Part shown: positions 32,844 to 42,673 of the stretch, piece by piece | Numbering within the stretch: position 1 is the stretch's first letter | How the letters are laid out: every line of letters begins with the position of its first letter | Assembly: GCA_022616275.1 (NCBI GenBank) | Contig: JAKEFB010000209.1 | Coordinates: 1-64,000, forward strand | DNA length: 64,000 bases | DNA from: Chloroflexota bacterium | GTDB lineage: Bacteria > Chloroflexota > Anaerolineae > Promineifilales > Promineifilaceae | Direction: 5' to 3' | The notes under the pieces: model-generated | Databases searched by the model: none | Seen by the model: the letters and a program-made list of their open reading frames with translations, nothing else | What the model was told of the DNA's origin: nothing | Made by a program: the position numbers and the translations under genes

Positions 32844-35039
32844 CTAGATGAAGAGGGGGGCCAGGACCAGGGTGATGGTAGCCAGGAGCTTGATGAGGAC
32901 GTGGAGGGAGGGGCCGGCCGTGTCTTTGAAGGGATCGCCGACGGTGTCGCCGACGACGGCGGCGCTGTGGGCGTCGGAGCCTTTGCCCAGGACCCGGCCG
33001 CTGCTGTCGGTCAATTTGCCGGCCTCGATCAGCTTCTTGGCGTTGTCCCAGGCGCCGCCGCCGTTGTTCATCAGCAGGGCGACGAGGATGCCGGCCATGG
33101 TGCCGACCATGAGCAGGCCGGCGATGGCCTCGGCGCGGAGGAGCAGGCCGACGACGATGGGCAGCCCGACGGCCAGCAGGCCGGGGGCGATCATTTCACG
33201 CAGGGCAGCGCGGGTGGAGATGTCTACAGCCCGGGCGTAATCGGGCCGGCTGGTGCCGGCCATGATGCCAGGGTCGGCCCGGAACTGGCGGCGGACTTCG
33301 GCAATCATGCCTTCGGCGGCCTTGCCGACGGCGCGAATGGCCAGGGAGGCAAAGAGAAAGACGAGCATGGCCCCAGCCAGCGCGCCGACAAAGACGGGCA
33401 CTTTGCCCAGGTCCACAGTGTGAACGGCGCGGGCCATTTCTTCAATTGCTTCGGCCGAGAGGCCGGCGGCCTCGGCCTTGGTGCGGACGACCAGCTCAAC
33501 TTTATCCAGGTAGGCGGAGAAGAGGAGGAAGGCAGCCAGGGCAGCCGAGCCGATGGCGTAGCCCTTGGTGAGGGCCTTGGTGGTGTTGCCGGCCGCGTCC
33601 AGGGCGTCGGTGCCGGCCCGGACCTCTTCGGGGGCGTTGGACATTTCGACGATGCCGCCGGCGTTGTCGGCAATGGGGCCAAAGGTGTCCATGGCCAGGA
33701 TGTAGGCGGCGGTCATTAACATACCCATGGTGGCCACGGCGGTACCAAAGATGCCGGCGACGGCGTTAGAAACGCCCAGGGCCTCGGCGGCCGACGCGCC
33801 CAGGGCGTAGCTGGCCAGAAGGGCAATGGAGATGGACAGTACCGGCAGAGCGGTGGTCTCAAAGCCGACGGCCAGGCCGGAGATGATGTTGGTGGCTGTG
33901 CCCGTCTTGCTGGCCTCGGCAATAGAGCGCACCGGCCGGTACTTGCCCTCGGTGTAATATTGGGTGATAACCAGGAAGGCAATGGCGTTGCCCAGCCCAA
34001 TGAGGCCGGCGCCAAAGAAGTTGAGCCAGACGTTGCCCAGCATCAGGTAAGTGGTGAGAGCCAGGAAGAGGACGGACAGGCCGGCGGAGATGTAGAAGCC
34101 GCGGTTGAGGGCGTTCATGGGGTCTTCGGCGTCGTTGCGCATGCGGGCGACGAAGACGCCGACCAGGCTGGCGACGATACCGAAGGAGCGCAGGACGAGG
34201 GGGAAGACTATCCAGCCGGTATTGTTGGTCACGCGCCAGATAGCCACGCCTAAAATCATGGCGCCAATGTTTTCGGCCACGGTGGATTCAAAGAGGTCGG
34301 CGCCACGACCGGCACAGTCGCCGACGTTGTCACCCACCAGGTCAGCAACCACGGCCGGATTGCGGGGGTCGTCTTCGGGGATACCCTGTTCGACTTTACC
34401 GACCAGGTCAGCGCCCACGTCGGCGGCCTTGGTGTAGATGCCGCCGCCCAGTTGAGCAAAGAGGGCGACGAAGCTGGCCCCAAAGCCAAGCCCAATAATC
34501 AAGAAGGGGGCAGCCGCCATATTGGCGTGCAGGCGGCCGTAAATCTCGAAAAGGCCCCAGACGCCCAGCAGGCTGAGGGCTACGACCAGGAAGCCGGAAA
34601 CGGCGCCGCCCCGCAGGGCGACCGTCAGGGCCTGATTCACGCCGTGGCGGGCGGCGGCAGCGACGCGGACGTTGGACTTGACGGCCGTCCACATGGCTAC
34701 CACGCCAGAGATGCTGGAGAGCAGTGCGCCAAGGAGGAAAGCGATAGCCGTCTCAATACCAAACTGGAGGGATGATACGCCCGGCACCTCGACGTAACGG
34801 TCGAAGAGGGCGATGAGCGTCCCGATGATGACGGCCGTGACCAGGGCCAGCAGGCCAATGGTGGTGTATTGGCGGCGCAAGAAGGCGATGGCTCCTTCGT
34901 AGATAGTATTGCTGACCGCCATCATTTCGGCCGTGCCGGTCTCGCGACGCAATACATCGCGGACCAGGTAAACAGCCAGGCCGATGGCGATGATGATCGC
35001 CACAGGGACGATCCAGAGTAATTCATTTCCCAATGTCAT
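32844..35039 (-). CDS. hppA: Membrane-bound proton-translocating pyrophosphatase
   Basis: The 731-residue integral enzyme with about 16 helices couples PPi hydrolysis to ion pumping. The signature stretch contains YTKAADVGADLVGKVE, then DDPRNPAVVADLVGDNVGDC, and later DAAGNTTKALTKGYAIGSAA. The K-x-x-T pattern in GNTTKALTKG is that of K+-independent H+-pyrophosphatases; K+-dependent forms have Ala at the Lys position. Proton pumping is therefore likely. AAGGAAA precedes ATG 35039. PPi made by acyl-CoA synthesis (Acs nearby) could feed it. Confidence 0.95.
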   Translation of the reverse strand: MTLGNELLWIVPVAIIIAIGLAVYLVRDVLRRETGTAEMMAVSNTIYEGAIAFLRRQYTTIGLLALVTAVIIGTLIALFDRYVEVPGVSSLQFGIETAIAFLLGALLSSISGVVAMWTAVKSNVRVAAAARHGVNQALTVALRGGAVSGFLVVALSLLGVWGLFEIYGRLHANMAAAPFLIIGLGFGASFVALFAQLGGGIYTKAADVGADLVGKVEQGIPEDDPRNPAVVADLVGDNVGDCAGRGADLFESTVAENIGAMILGVAIWRVTNNTGWIVFPLVLRSFGIVASLVGVFVARMRNDAEDPMNALNRGFYISAGLSVLFLALTTYLMLGNVWLNFFGAGLIGLGNAIAFLVITQYYTEGKYRPVRSIAEASKTGTATNIISGLAVGFETTALPVLSISIALLASYALGASAAEALGVSNAVAGIFGTAVATMGMLMTAAYILAMDTFGPIADNAGGIVEMSNAPEEVRAGTDALDAAGNTTKALTKGYAIGSAALAAFLLFSAYLDKVELVVRTKAEAAGLSAEAIEEMARAVHTVDLGKVPVFVGALAGAMLVFLFASLAIRAVGKAAEGMIAEVRRQFRADPGIMAGTSRPDYARAVDISTRAALREMIAPGLLAVGLPIVVGLLLRAEAIAGLLMVGTMAGILVALLMNNGGGAWDNAKKLIEAGKLTDSSGRVLGKGSDAHSAAVVGDTVGDPFKDTAGPSLHVLIKLLATITLVLAPLFI

Positions 35040-35160
35040 GCGATTTCCTTTTCCTCCCTACTGGTTTTGGGGATAAGTGGAAGATTCTAATAGCTCTTGC
35101 CAATTCCGGCAAGGGTTTTGGAGGATGATTGTGCAAATTGGTACAAATAGTGGCAAGTAA

Positions 35161-35184
35161 GCAAGTTTGCAAGTATGCAAGTGG
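35161..35184. repeat. Octamer array GCAAGTNN x3
   Basis: GCAAGTTT, GCAAGTAT and GCAAGTGG lie in tandem between hppA and the deacetylase gene. They are related to the arrays at 44511 and 48636. Confidence 0.85.
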
Positions 35185-35266
35185 CAGGTGGCAGATAACT
35201 CGTAGACTCGCAACCTCAGTCCTCATTGCTATTTGGGGTATAATAAGAGGAAAGGGATAGAGAGAG

Positions 35267-36298
35267 ATGTCTACGTTATTGGTGAGTGTGCCGGCGACGG
35301 AGCACACGCAGTATGGCCACCCGGAGAACGCCGGGAGGATTGTGGCCATCTGGCAAACACTGGAAGAAGCCGGGGTTTTGCCGGATCTGGTAGCGGTAGA
35401 GGCGCGGCCGGCTACGGTAGAACAGTTGACCCGGGTGCATACGCCTGGCCTGGTGGAGCTAGTGTGGTGGGCAGCCGGGCAGGGCGGCGGGCGGCTGGAC
35501 GCGGATACTTATACGACGCCGGCCAGTTTTGAACTGGCTAGTCTGGCGGCCGGTGGGGCTTGTGTGGCGGTAGATGAGATTATGCGTGGTGCGGCCCGAA
35601 ACGGCGTGGCCCTGGTGCGGCCGCCCGGCCACCACGCCGAGCGGGACCGGGTGGGCGGCTTTTGCCTGTTTAACAATGTGGCCGTGGCCGCTCGCCAGGC
35701 CCAAATAGCCCACGGGGTGAAGCGAGTTTTGATCATTGACTTTGACGTGCATCACGGCAATGGGACGCAGGATATTTTTTACGCCGACCCCAACGTTCTC
35801 TTTGTTTCGCTGCACCTCTACCATCGTTTCTTCTATCCCGGCACCGGCTCGGCCAACGAGATTGGCCACGGCCCCGGCCGGGGAACTACTTTAAATGTTC
35901 CCTTTCAACCGGGCGCGGGTGATAATGGTTATGCGCTGGCCTTTGAAGGGCTTATTTACAGTAAAGCGAAGGAATTTCAGCCGGAGTTCATCCTCGTTTC
36001 AGCCGGCTTTGACGCCCATTGGGCCGACCCACTAGCCTCGGCCAATCTTTCGCTCAGTGGTTATGCCCATATTGCCCGGTTTATTCTGGAAATGGCGGCC
36101 GAACTGTGCCAGAGCCGGGTATTGTTTGTGCTAGAAGGGGGGTATCATCCGGATGCGCTGGCTTATGGCGTGCTGAATGTCATTTATGCCCTTCTCGGCC
36201 GGAGTGAGATTGTAGACCCCCTGGGACCCGCTCCTAACCCGGAGCGGGATGTTACTCCTCTCCTAGAGACGCTGCGCCAACTTCACTTGCTTTCTTAG
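35267..36298 (+). CDS. Histone deacetylase family (AcuC/HDAC-like) deacetylase
   Basis: This 343-residue zinc hydrolase of the class II HDAC/acetylpolyamine type has the charge-relay His pair in RPPGHHAERD (about 120-129). Zinc ligands are Asp and His in IIDFDVHHGNGTQ (about 157-169) and Asp in SAGFDAHWADPL. The transition-state residue region is LEGGYHPDAL. It may deacetylate acetyl-lysine proteins or small amines; Acs, a classical target of lysine deacetylation, is encoded nearby, which is suggestive only. TATAAT lies at 35240-35245 and GAGAGAG precedes ATG 35267. Confidence 0.92.
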   Translation: MSTLLVSVPATEHTQYGHPENAGRIVAIWQTLEEAGVLPDLVAVEARPATVEQLTRVHTPGLVELVWWAAGQGGGRLDADTYTTPASFELASLAAGGACVAVDEIMRGAARNGVALVRPPGHHAERDRVGGFCLFNNVAVAARQAQIAHGVKRVLIIDFDVHHGNGTQDIFYADPNVLFVSLHLYHRFFYPGTGSANEIGHGPGRGTTLNVPFQPGAGDNGYALAFEGLIYSKAKEFQPEFILVSAGFDAHWADPLASANLSLSGYAHIARFILEMAAELCQSRVLFVLEGGYHPDALAYGVLNVIYALLGRSEIVDPLGPAPNPERDVTPLLETLRQLHLLS

Positions 36299-36313
36299 GT
36301 GAAAGTTTGCATA

Positions 36314-36360
36314 ATCTGTTCAAGGGTGACTGGCAATGACCAATCACCCCTTGAACAGAT
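36314..36360. terminator. Inverted repeat between the deacetylase and WL-protein genes
   Basis: ATCTGTTCAAGGGTGA and TCACCCCTTGAACAGAT pair with one bulged C across a 14-base loop. It could be a terminator without T tract or a regulatory hairpin. Confidence 0.65.
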
Positions 36361-36414
36361 GGAAGAGATTGTGCTAGGAATTTGTCTGGCTGTGGCCAGA
36401 GGGGATAGCTTGGT

Positions 36415-39400
36415 GTGGCTCAAATTGCCCTACAGAATTATTTGAAACAAATAGAGGGGCTATTAGAGGAAAACCGGCTTACTGAAGTAGTTGCTCACTG
36501 TAGACACATTTTGCAGCGCCATCCACGCCACGTGGAAACATATCGGCTATTGGGGAAGGCGCTCCTGGAGCAACAGAAGTACACCGACGCGGCCGACGTT
36601 TTTCACCGGGTATTAAGCGCCGATCCGGAAGATTTCATCTCCCATGCCGGTCTGGCGATCATTTATAAAGAAGAAGGGATAGTCCCTCAAGCTATCTGGC
36701 ACATGGAACGCGCCTATGAGGCGGAGCCTTACAACGCGGCCATCCAGCAAGAATTGAAGGATTTGTACGGCCGGCGAGACGGCCTGGAGCCGGAACGCCT
36801 TAACCTGACCAGGGCGGCGCTGGCCCGGCTGTACTTCCGGGGTGGCCTTTACCAACAGGCCTCGGCCGAGCTACGCCGCATCCTGGCGGACCAGAAAGAG
36901 CGGCTTGACTTACTGGCGCTGCTGGCCGAAACGTTATGGCGCGACGACCAGCGGGTGGACGCTGTAGATGTGTGCATGAATATCCTGGATCAGTTGCCCA
37001 ACTGCATCAAGGCGAACGCTATCCTGGCTGAGGTGTGGTTAGTCACCGGCCGGATTGACGAGGCACAGGAATATTTACAGCGGTTGCGGGCCCTGACCTT
37101 GTTAGATGCACGTAGTTGCGATCCGGAAACACCCATTGGGCGAGCCTTTAGCGCCAATGGCGGCGTGGCCCTGCCAGAGCGGGTGATGATTGAGCAACTG
37201 GATTACGTCCCCAGTAGCGTACAGATGGCCGGCGAAACGTCGGATTGGGTCCAGGAATTAGGGATCGGCGAAGGAAAGGAAGTCCCGGACTGGCTCCAGG
37301 AGATAGGTGAATCAGGGAGTGAATTTTTTGGCGCCAGCGAAGAGCAGGAGGCCGGCGACGAGGGGATGCTGAATTGGCTGCGTGAGGTGGCGGTTGCTGG
37401 TGGCGATCCCTTTGCCGAGAAGCCGGTGGAGCTGTTTGGTGAAGAGACCGCCGAGGCGCCGGCCGAAACTTTCGAATGGTTTGAAGAAGCTAAAGAGCCG
37501 ACGACGACCGGGCAGCAACGGCCGGAAGAGGCGGATTGGTTAAGCGAGTTGAACGCCTCAGCGGAGGCGGATATGTGGGAGTCAATGGCGGCCGGGCAGA
37601 GTCCGGCCGCCGGCGAACGGAAGGCTGGAAAAGGCGCGGCCGATATGCCCGACTGGCTGCAGGAGTTCCAAGAGGAAACGCCGAAGGCCGAGGAGTTGGC
37701 TGAGTGGGATGCCTGGCAAGGTGAAGAAGGTGCGCCAGGCGGAACCAGTACACAAGGCGGAGCTGGCACGCCGAAAGTGACCAGTGAGCCGCAGGAAGAA
37801 GATTTCGCGGCCTGGATGAGTGAGCCGGCCGGAACAACCCAGGGCGCGGCCGAACTGGGCGACATGCCGGATTGGTTGCAAGCGCCGGACGAGGCGGCTG
37901 GCGCAGAGGAGTTTCCGGAGTGGTTGAGCGAACCGGCCGGAGAGAAGGCCGAAACGCCGGCAGCAGCGGAGCTACCGGACTGGCTGGGTGAGATGGCTGG
38001 AGAAGAAACGGCAGCGGAGGAAGGGGCCGAAGACAGCGTGCCGGAGTGGCTGAGTGAGCCGGCGGAAATGGCGACGCTTGAGTCGGCAGCTCCTGGGCCA
38101 GAAACGGAGGGGTTGCCCGACTGGCTTAGTGAAGTGGGTGCTGAAGAAACAGTCGTCGCCGCCGGTGTGCTGGATTGGCTGAGTGAGCCGGCCGGCGAGG
38201 CCACTGAAGCGGCGGAATCAGAGGAATTGCCCGATTGGCTAGGCGAAGTGGCCGGCGAGGAGACGGCCGTTGCCGGAGACAGACCAGGGTGGCTGGACGA
38301 ACTGGCCGGTGAGGCGGCCGTGGCGCCAGAGGCAGAAGAATTACCTGACTGGTTGAGCGAAACGGCCGGTGAAGAAACGGTCGTTGCCGCCAGTGTGCCG
38401 GATTGGCTGAGTGAGCCGGCCGGCGAAGAGGCGGTTGCCGCCAGTGTGTTGGATTGGCTGGGTGAGCCGACCGGCGAGGCCACTGAAGCAGCAGAATCAG
38501 AGGAATTGCCCGATTGGCTGGGCGAAGTGGCCGGCGAGGAGACGGCCGTTGCCGGAGACAGACCAGAGTGGCTGGACGAATTGGCGGGGGAGGCGGCCGC
38601 AGCGCCAGAGGCAGAGGAATTACCTGACTGGCTTGACGAAACGGCCGGTGAAGAAACGATTGTTACCGCAGGCAGACCGGAGTGGCTGGACGAACTGGCT
38701 GGAGAGGCAGCGGCAGCGCCAGAGGCAGAGGAATTACCCGACTGGCTGAGCGAAACGGCTGCTGAAGCGGCGGTTGCCGCCGGTGTGCTGGATTGGCTGA
38801 GTGAGCCGGCCGGCGAGGCCACTGAAGCGGCGGAATCAGAGGAATTGCCCGATTGGCTGGGCGAAGTGGCCGGTGAAGAAACGGCCGTTGCCGGAGACAG
38901 ACCAGAGTGGCTGGACGAATTAGCCGGTGAGGCGGCCACAGCGGCAGAGGCAGAGGAATTACCTGACTGGCTTGACGAAACGGCCGGCGAAGAGGCGGTT
39001 GCCGCCAATGTGTTGGATTGGCTGGGTGAGCCGACCGGAGAAGTGGATGAAACAGCGGCCGCAGAGGAGTTGCCGGAGTGGCTGGCCGAGACAGTGGACG
39101 TCGGGCCAGATTGGCCTGGGGACGGAAGTGGCGAAGAGAAAGATGAACAAGCGTTGTCGGGCTGGTTGAGCGAATTGGATGAGACGGAGGAAGGGGTAAT
39201 GGTTTTGACTGAAGAGCCGGAGAACGGCCAAGAGGCTCCAGAAGAAGAACTGGACGAAGCCATGAAATGGCTGGAAGAGCTGGCAGCTCAACAGGGGGCC
39301 CCACCCGGGGAATTGCCTTCACTGCTGCAGAAAAGAGAGCCGGAAGTGGAGTCCGGTGAGGAAGCGCCGGATTGGTTGCAGATGGACCTGGAGAGTGAAT

Positions 39401-42096
39401 TGCCAGGTGGTGAATCTCTGCCAGATTGGATGGGCTTGCTGGATCAAGAGCCGGCCGGGGCAGTAACAGGCGAAGAGGTGTTGTGGCCGGCAATTGAGGA
39501 TACTGGGGAACCGGCCGTGCCCAGCGACGATATTCCTGAGTGGCTGCGGGCCCAAATGCCGGAGGATTTAAGCCAGGCCACAGGTGCAGAGGAAAGTGAT
39601 GGCCTGAGCTGGCTAGATCAGATTGCCGCCGGCGAAGGGGCAGCCATTGAAGAGCCGCCAACTCTGCGCTGGGAAGAGGCCGAGCAGGAAGAGCCGGCCG
39701 GCGACCTGGCCTGGCTGGACAACTTGAGTGACCTGGGGGCCGGCGAAGTGGGAACTCTGTTTGCAGGGGAAGAAATAACGACTGAATGGGCGGCCGAACC
39801 AGCGGCCGAAGCGGAAGGTGGGTCGGAGGAAGAGATCTCAGGTCTGCTGGATGAAATGTTGGGTGAGACAGACGAGGCAATGACCTGGTTAGAGGAGCTG
39901 GCTGCCCAACAGGATGGGCCGATGGAAGAACTGCCCACGGTTGTGGACCAGGTGGAGGTTGAGCCACTGATCCTGGAAGAACCAATTGAGTTCTCCTGGG
40001 AAGAGCCGGCGGCCGAGCCATTGGCCGAGGTAGAAGCTATTGAGGAGATGGAGACCCTGGCTATACCCATGGAGGAGGTGGACCTGGCGACTCTGGCAGC
40101 CGATATTCCCGAGGACCCTGATGAGGCCATGGCCTGGCTGGAGCGGCTGGCAGCCCAGCAAGGTGCGCCGCTGGAAGAACTGCCCATGCTTGTAGACCAG
40201 ATGGAACTTGAGCCTACGCTCCTGGATGAGCCGGCCGAGCTACCTTGGGAAGAACCGGTGACCGAGCCAATGGCTGAGTCATTGGCTGAGCCGGTAGACG
40301 AGCTAATGGCTGAATTGTTCGCCGAGCCACTGATTGGGATGGAAGCGCTTGAGGAGTTAGAGGTCCCAGAGACGCCGGCCGAAGAGATGGAGCAGGCGGC
40401 CCTGACGGCCGATATTCCCGAAGATCCGGATGAGGCCATGGCCTGGCTGGAGCGACTGGCGGCCCAGCAGGGCGCGCCGTTGGAAGAACTACCAACGGTC
40501 ATGGACCAGATGAAAGTTGAACCGGCTATCCAGGAAGAGCCGCTTGAGCTGTCCTGGGAAGAGCTGGAGAGTGAGCCATCGGTTGAGACGCTGGATGAGC
40601 TGATGGCTGAATTGTTTGCCGAGCCATTGGTTGAGATGGAGGCGGCCGTATTGGAAGAGCCGATGGAAGGTTTAGGCGCGCCCGGCGAGGAGGTAGACCT
40701 GGCTACTCTGGCGGCCGAAGTTCCTGAGGATATGGACGAGGCTATGGCCTGGTTGGAGCAGTTGGCTGCTCAGCAGGGCGCACCGTTGGAGGAGTTGCCC
40801 ACGGTAGTGGACCGGATGGAGATCGAAGCAGAGGAGATGGCTTCGGCCGGCGAGCTATTGACTGAGCTGGAGCTAGAAGCCGAGGAGGTGGACCTGTCGG
40901 ACGTGGAGATGCCGGGAGACGTTGACGAAGCCCTGGCCTGGTTGGAAGAATTGATGGGCGGGCCGCCGGTAGGAACGCAGGCCGGAGCAGTGCCGCCGGC
41001 AGCGCCAGAAGTTGTGGAGGAACCGCCGACACCGGCGGTGGCCCACGATGTAGTGGCGGCGCAACGAGAGGCGGAAGCGATCCTGGCGCAGGTCGAAGCG
41101 CCAGCAGCGCCAGACGTGGAGTTGATGGGCGAGATGCCTGAGGACCCGGAGGCGGCGATGGCCTGGCTGGAGCAACTGGCCGCTCGCCAGGGCGCGCCTC
41201 TAGAGGAACTCATCTCGGTAGAGTCGGCCGGGGGTGAGGTTGAAATGCCGGATTGGGTGGCCCAGGAAATGGCACAGGCCCCACCAGAGGCGTTTATCTC
41301 CCCGGGCGAGGAAGCTCCAGAGATGGAAATAGCGGCCGAGGCCGGCGATTTTACCTGGCCGGCCGGGGTAGAAGAGACAGTCATAGCCGAGCCATTGACG
41401 TTGGAAGAACTGGCGCCGGCTTTGGAAGAGACGTTATTGCCGGAGGCGACAGCCGGTCCAGTAGAAGTGGAGGCGCCGGCGCTGGAAGAATCGTCGTTGT
41501 TAGAAGTGGACAGCGCGCTGCCTGATTGGCTGTCCTTTGAGCCAACCGGCGCAGCCAGGGCCGGAGAGATTGACTGGCTGGACGAATTTGCCGAATCGGA
41601 CGTTGATAGCTGGCTGGCGGCCGAGGAAATCATCAGCCTGGAGCTGCCGAAAACCGGGGAACTGCCACCGGAAGTAGTCAGTGGGGAACCGGCTATTGCG
41701 GTTGAGGTTGAGCCAGAAATGGCCGGGCCAGAAATGGCCGAGCCAGAAATGGCCGAGCCATTTTTAGCCGCAGCGGGCGAAGAAGAGGTAGCGTCTATAG
41801 CCGAAGCCCGGCCGGAACCGGCCCTGAGGGCGGCCGGCGCACCCGGCCGGCAGCAACAACTGGAGGCCGCTCATCGAGCGCTGGAATACGGCAATTATCA
41901 GGAAGCCGTCGAGGCATATAGTACTTTATTAAGCTCAGGGCAAAGTTTGCCGCTGTTGATTGCCGACCTGGAAGGGGCAGTGGCGGTACACGGCCGGCAG
42001 GCGACGTTACGGCGTTTGCTGGGCGACGCTTACATGCGTAACGGCCAGTTACAGAAGGCCCTGGATAGTTATCGCCAGGCGCTCGATCAAATATAA
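36415..42096 (+). CDS. Giant acidic TPR protein with about 45 Trp-Leu motifs
   Basis: The 1893-residue protein starts with a TPR domain (about 5-235) and ends with TPRs (about 1810-1893). Between them lies a very acidic, Ala/Glu-rich region built of two motif arrays. The first (about 275-1010) repeats short LPDWLGEVAGE, RPEWLDELAGE and VLDWLSEPAGE units. The second (about 1010-1650) repeats units such as DPDEAMAWLERLAAQQGAPL ending EELPT. No signal peptide, membrane helix or enzymatic motif was found. The spacing suggests an extended string of identical binding peptides held between two TPR scaffolds; no function is known to me. The GTG start at 36415 is tentative (AGGGG about 11 bases upstream). 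The minus strand shows a long Ser/Pro-rich open frame that merely mirrors the repeats. Confidence 0.88.
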   Translation: MAQIALQNYLKQIEGLLEENRLTEVVAHCRHILQRHPRHVETYRLLGKALLEQQKYTDAADVFHRVLSADPEDFISHAGLAIIYKEEGIVPQAIWHMERAYEAEPYNAAIQQELKDLYGRRDGLEPERLNLTRAALARLYFRGGLYQQASAELRRILADQKERLDLLALLAETLWRDDQRVDAVDVCMNILDQLPNCIKANAILAEVWLVTGRIDEAQEYLQRLRALTLLDARSCDPETPIGRAFSANGGVALPERVMIEQLDYVPSSVQMAGETSDWVQELGIGEGKEVPDWLQEIGESGSEFFGASEEQEAGDEGMLNWLREVAVAGGDPFAEKPVELFGEETAEAPAETFEWFEEAKEPTTTGQQRPEEADWLSELNASAEADMWESMAAGQSPAAGERKAGKGAADMPDWLQEFQEETPKAEELAEWDAWQGEEGAPGGTSTQGGAGTPKVTSEPQEEDFAAWMSEPAGTTQGAAELGDMPDWLQAPDEAAGAEEFPEWLSEPAGEKAETPAAAELPDWLGEMAGEETAAEEGAEDSVPEWLSEPAEMATLESAAPGPETEGLPDWLSEVGAEETVVAAGVLDWLSEPAGEATEAAESEELPDWLGEVAGEETAVAGDRPGWLDELAGEAAVAPEAEELPDWLSETAGEETVVAASVPDWLSEPAGEEAVAASVLDWLGEPTGEATEAAESEELPDWLGEVAGEETAVAGDRPEWLDELAGEAAAAPEAEELPDWLDETAGEETIVTAGRPEWLDELAGEAAAAPEAEELPDWLSETAAEAAVAAGVLDWLSEPAGEATEAAESEELPDWLGEVAGEETAVAGDRPEWLDELAGEAATAAEAEELPDWLDETAGEEAVAANVLDWLGEPTGEVDETAAAEELPEWLAETVDVGPDWPGDGSGEEKDEQALSGWLSELDETEEGVMVLTEEPENGQEAPEEELDEAMKWLEELAAQQGAPPGELPSLLQKREPEVESGEEAPDWLQMDLESELPGGESLPDWMGLLDQEPAGAVTGEEVLWPAIEDTGEPAVPSDDIPEWLRAQMPEDLSQATGAEESDGLSWLDQIAAGEGAAIEEPPTLRWEEAEQEEPAGDLAWLDNLSDLGAGEVGTLFAGEEITTEWAAEPAAEAEGGSEEEISGLLDEMLGETDEAMTWLEELAAQQDGPMEELPTVVDQVEVEPLILEEPIEFSWEEPAAEPLAEVEAIEEMETLAIPMEEVDLATLAADIPEDPDEAMAWLERLAAQQGAPLEELPMLVDQMELEPTLLDEPAELPWEEPVTEPMAESLAEPVDELMAELFAEPLIGMEALEELEVPETPAEEMEQAALTADIPEDPDEAMAWLERLAAQQGAPLEELPTVMDQMKVEPAIQEEPLELSWEELESEPSVETLDELMAELFAEPLVEMEAAVLEEPMEGLGAPGEEVDLATLAAEVPEDMDEAMAWLEQLAAQQGAPLEELPTVVDRMEIEAEEMASAGELLTELELEAEEVDLSDVEMPGDVDEALAWLEELMGGPPVGTQAGAVPPAAPEVVEEPPTPAVAHDVVAAQREAEAILAQVEAPAAPDVELMGEMPEDPEAAMAWLEQLAARQGAPLEELISVESAGGEVEMPDWVAQEMAQAPPEAFISPGEEAPEMEIAAEAGDFTWPAGVEETVIAEPLTLEELAPALEETLLPEATAGPVEVEAPALEESSLLEVDSALPDWLSFEPTGAARAGEIDWLDEFAESDVDSWLAAEEIISLELPKTGELPPEVVSGEPAIAVEVEPEMAGPEMAEPEMAEPFLAAAGEEEVASIAEARPEPALRAAGAPGRQQQLEAAHRALEYGNYQEAVEAYSTLLSSGQSLPLLIADLEGAVAVHGRQATLRRLLGDAYMRNGQLQKALDSYRQALDQI

Positions 42097-42171
42097 ACGT
42101 AACGCGATTTGTCAAATCGGGCCACGTAGAAAAGTATAGGGGAAGTACCGGGCACTTGCTGGAGTAACTGC

Positions 42172-42621
42172 ATGGAACAAACGTTGATTCTGGTAAAGCC
42201 GGATGGTGTTCAGAGAGGGCTGGTTGGCGAGATTATCGGTCGCTTTGAACGCCGGGGGCTAAAGTTGGCGGGCATGAAGTTTATTCGTATGTCCCATGAC
42301 CTGGCTGCTCGCCATTACGCCATCCACCAGGGGAAGCCTTTTTACGAGGGTTTGATCAGTTACATTGTCTCGGGGCCGGTTGTGGCCATGGTGTGGGAGG
42401 GCAAAGACGCGGTGGCGGCAGCCCGGGCAACGATGGGGGCGACCAACCCGGTGGCGGCTGCGCCGGGTACCATCCGTGGTGATTTTGGCGTGGAAATCGG
42501 CCGGAACCTGGTGCATGGGTCCGATAGTCCCGAAAACGCCGTCCAGGAAGTAAATTTGTTTTTTGGCGCGGCGGAACTGGTGATCTGGGAGCGAGCCAAC
42601 GAGCGGTGGATTCGCGAGTAG
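42172..42621 (+). CDS. ndk: Nucleoside diphosphate kinase
   Basis: This 149-residue enzyme balances NTP pools by a phospho-His mechanism. The active-site motif NLVHGSDS (about residues 113-120) holds the catalytic His. The N-terminus LILVKPDGVQRGLVGEII and C-terminal WERANERWIRE are typical. It shares a two-way terminator with convergent rsfS. Confidence 0.97.
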   Translation: MEQTLILVKPDGVQRGLVGEIIGRFERRGLKLAGMKFIRMSHDLAARHYAIHQGKPFYEGLISYIVSGPVVAMVWEGKDAVAAARATMGATNPVAAAPGTIRGDFGVEIGRNLVHGSDSPENAVQEVNLFFGAAELVIWERANERWIRE

Positions 42622-42643
42622 CCAGCGATCCGGAATACGACAG

Positions 42644-42673
42644 AAAAGAGCACCCGGCCGGGTGCTCTTTTTA
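42644..42673. terminator. Bidirectional terminator between ndk and rsfS
   Basis: AGAGCACCC and GGGTGCTCT pair around GGCC, with A and T tracts on either side. It serves both converging genes, and the rsfS stop codon overlaps its edge. Confidence 0.9.

Noticed and set aside
37203-39263. 686-codon Ser/Pro-rich minus-strand open frame
   Set aside because: It is the reverse complement of the acidic WL-repeat array; composition follows directly from GAG/GAA/GCC codons on the other strand.
38663-40502. Further long minus-strand frames (452 and 294 codons) opposite the WL gene
   Set aside because: Same explanation: shadows of a compositionally biased repeat gene.
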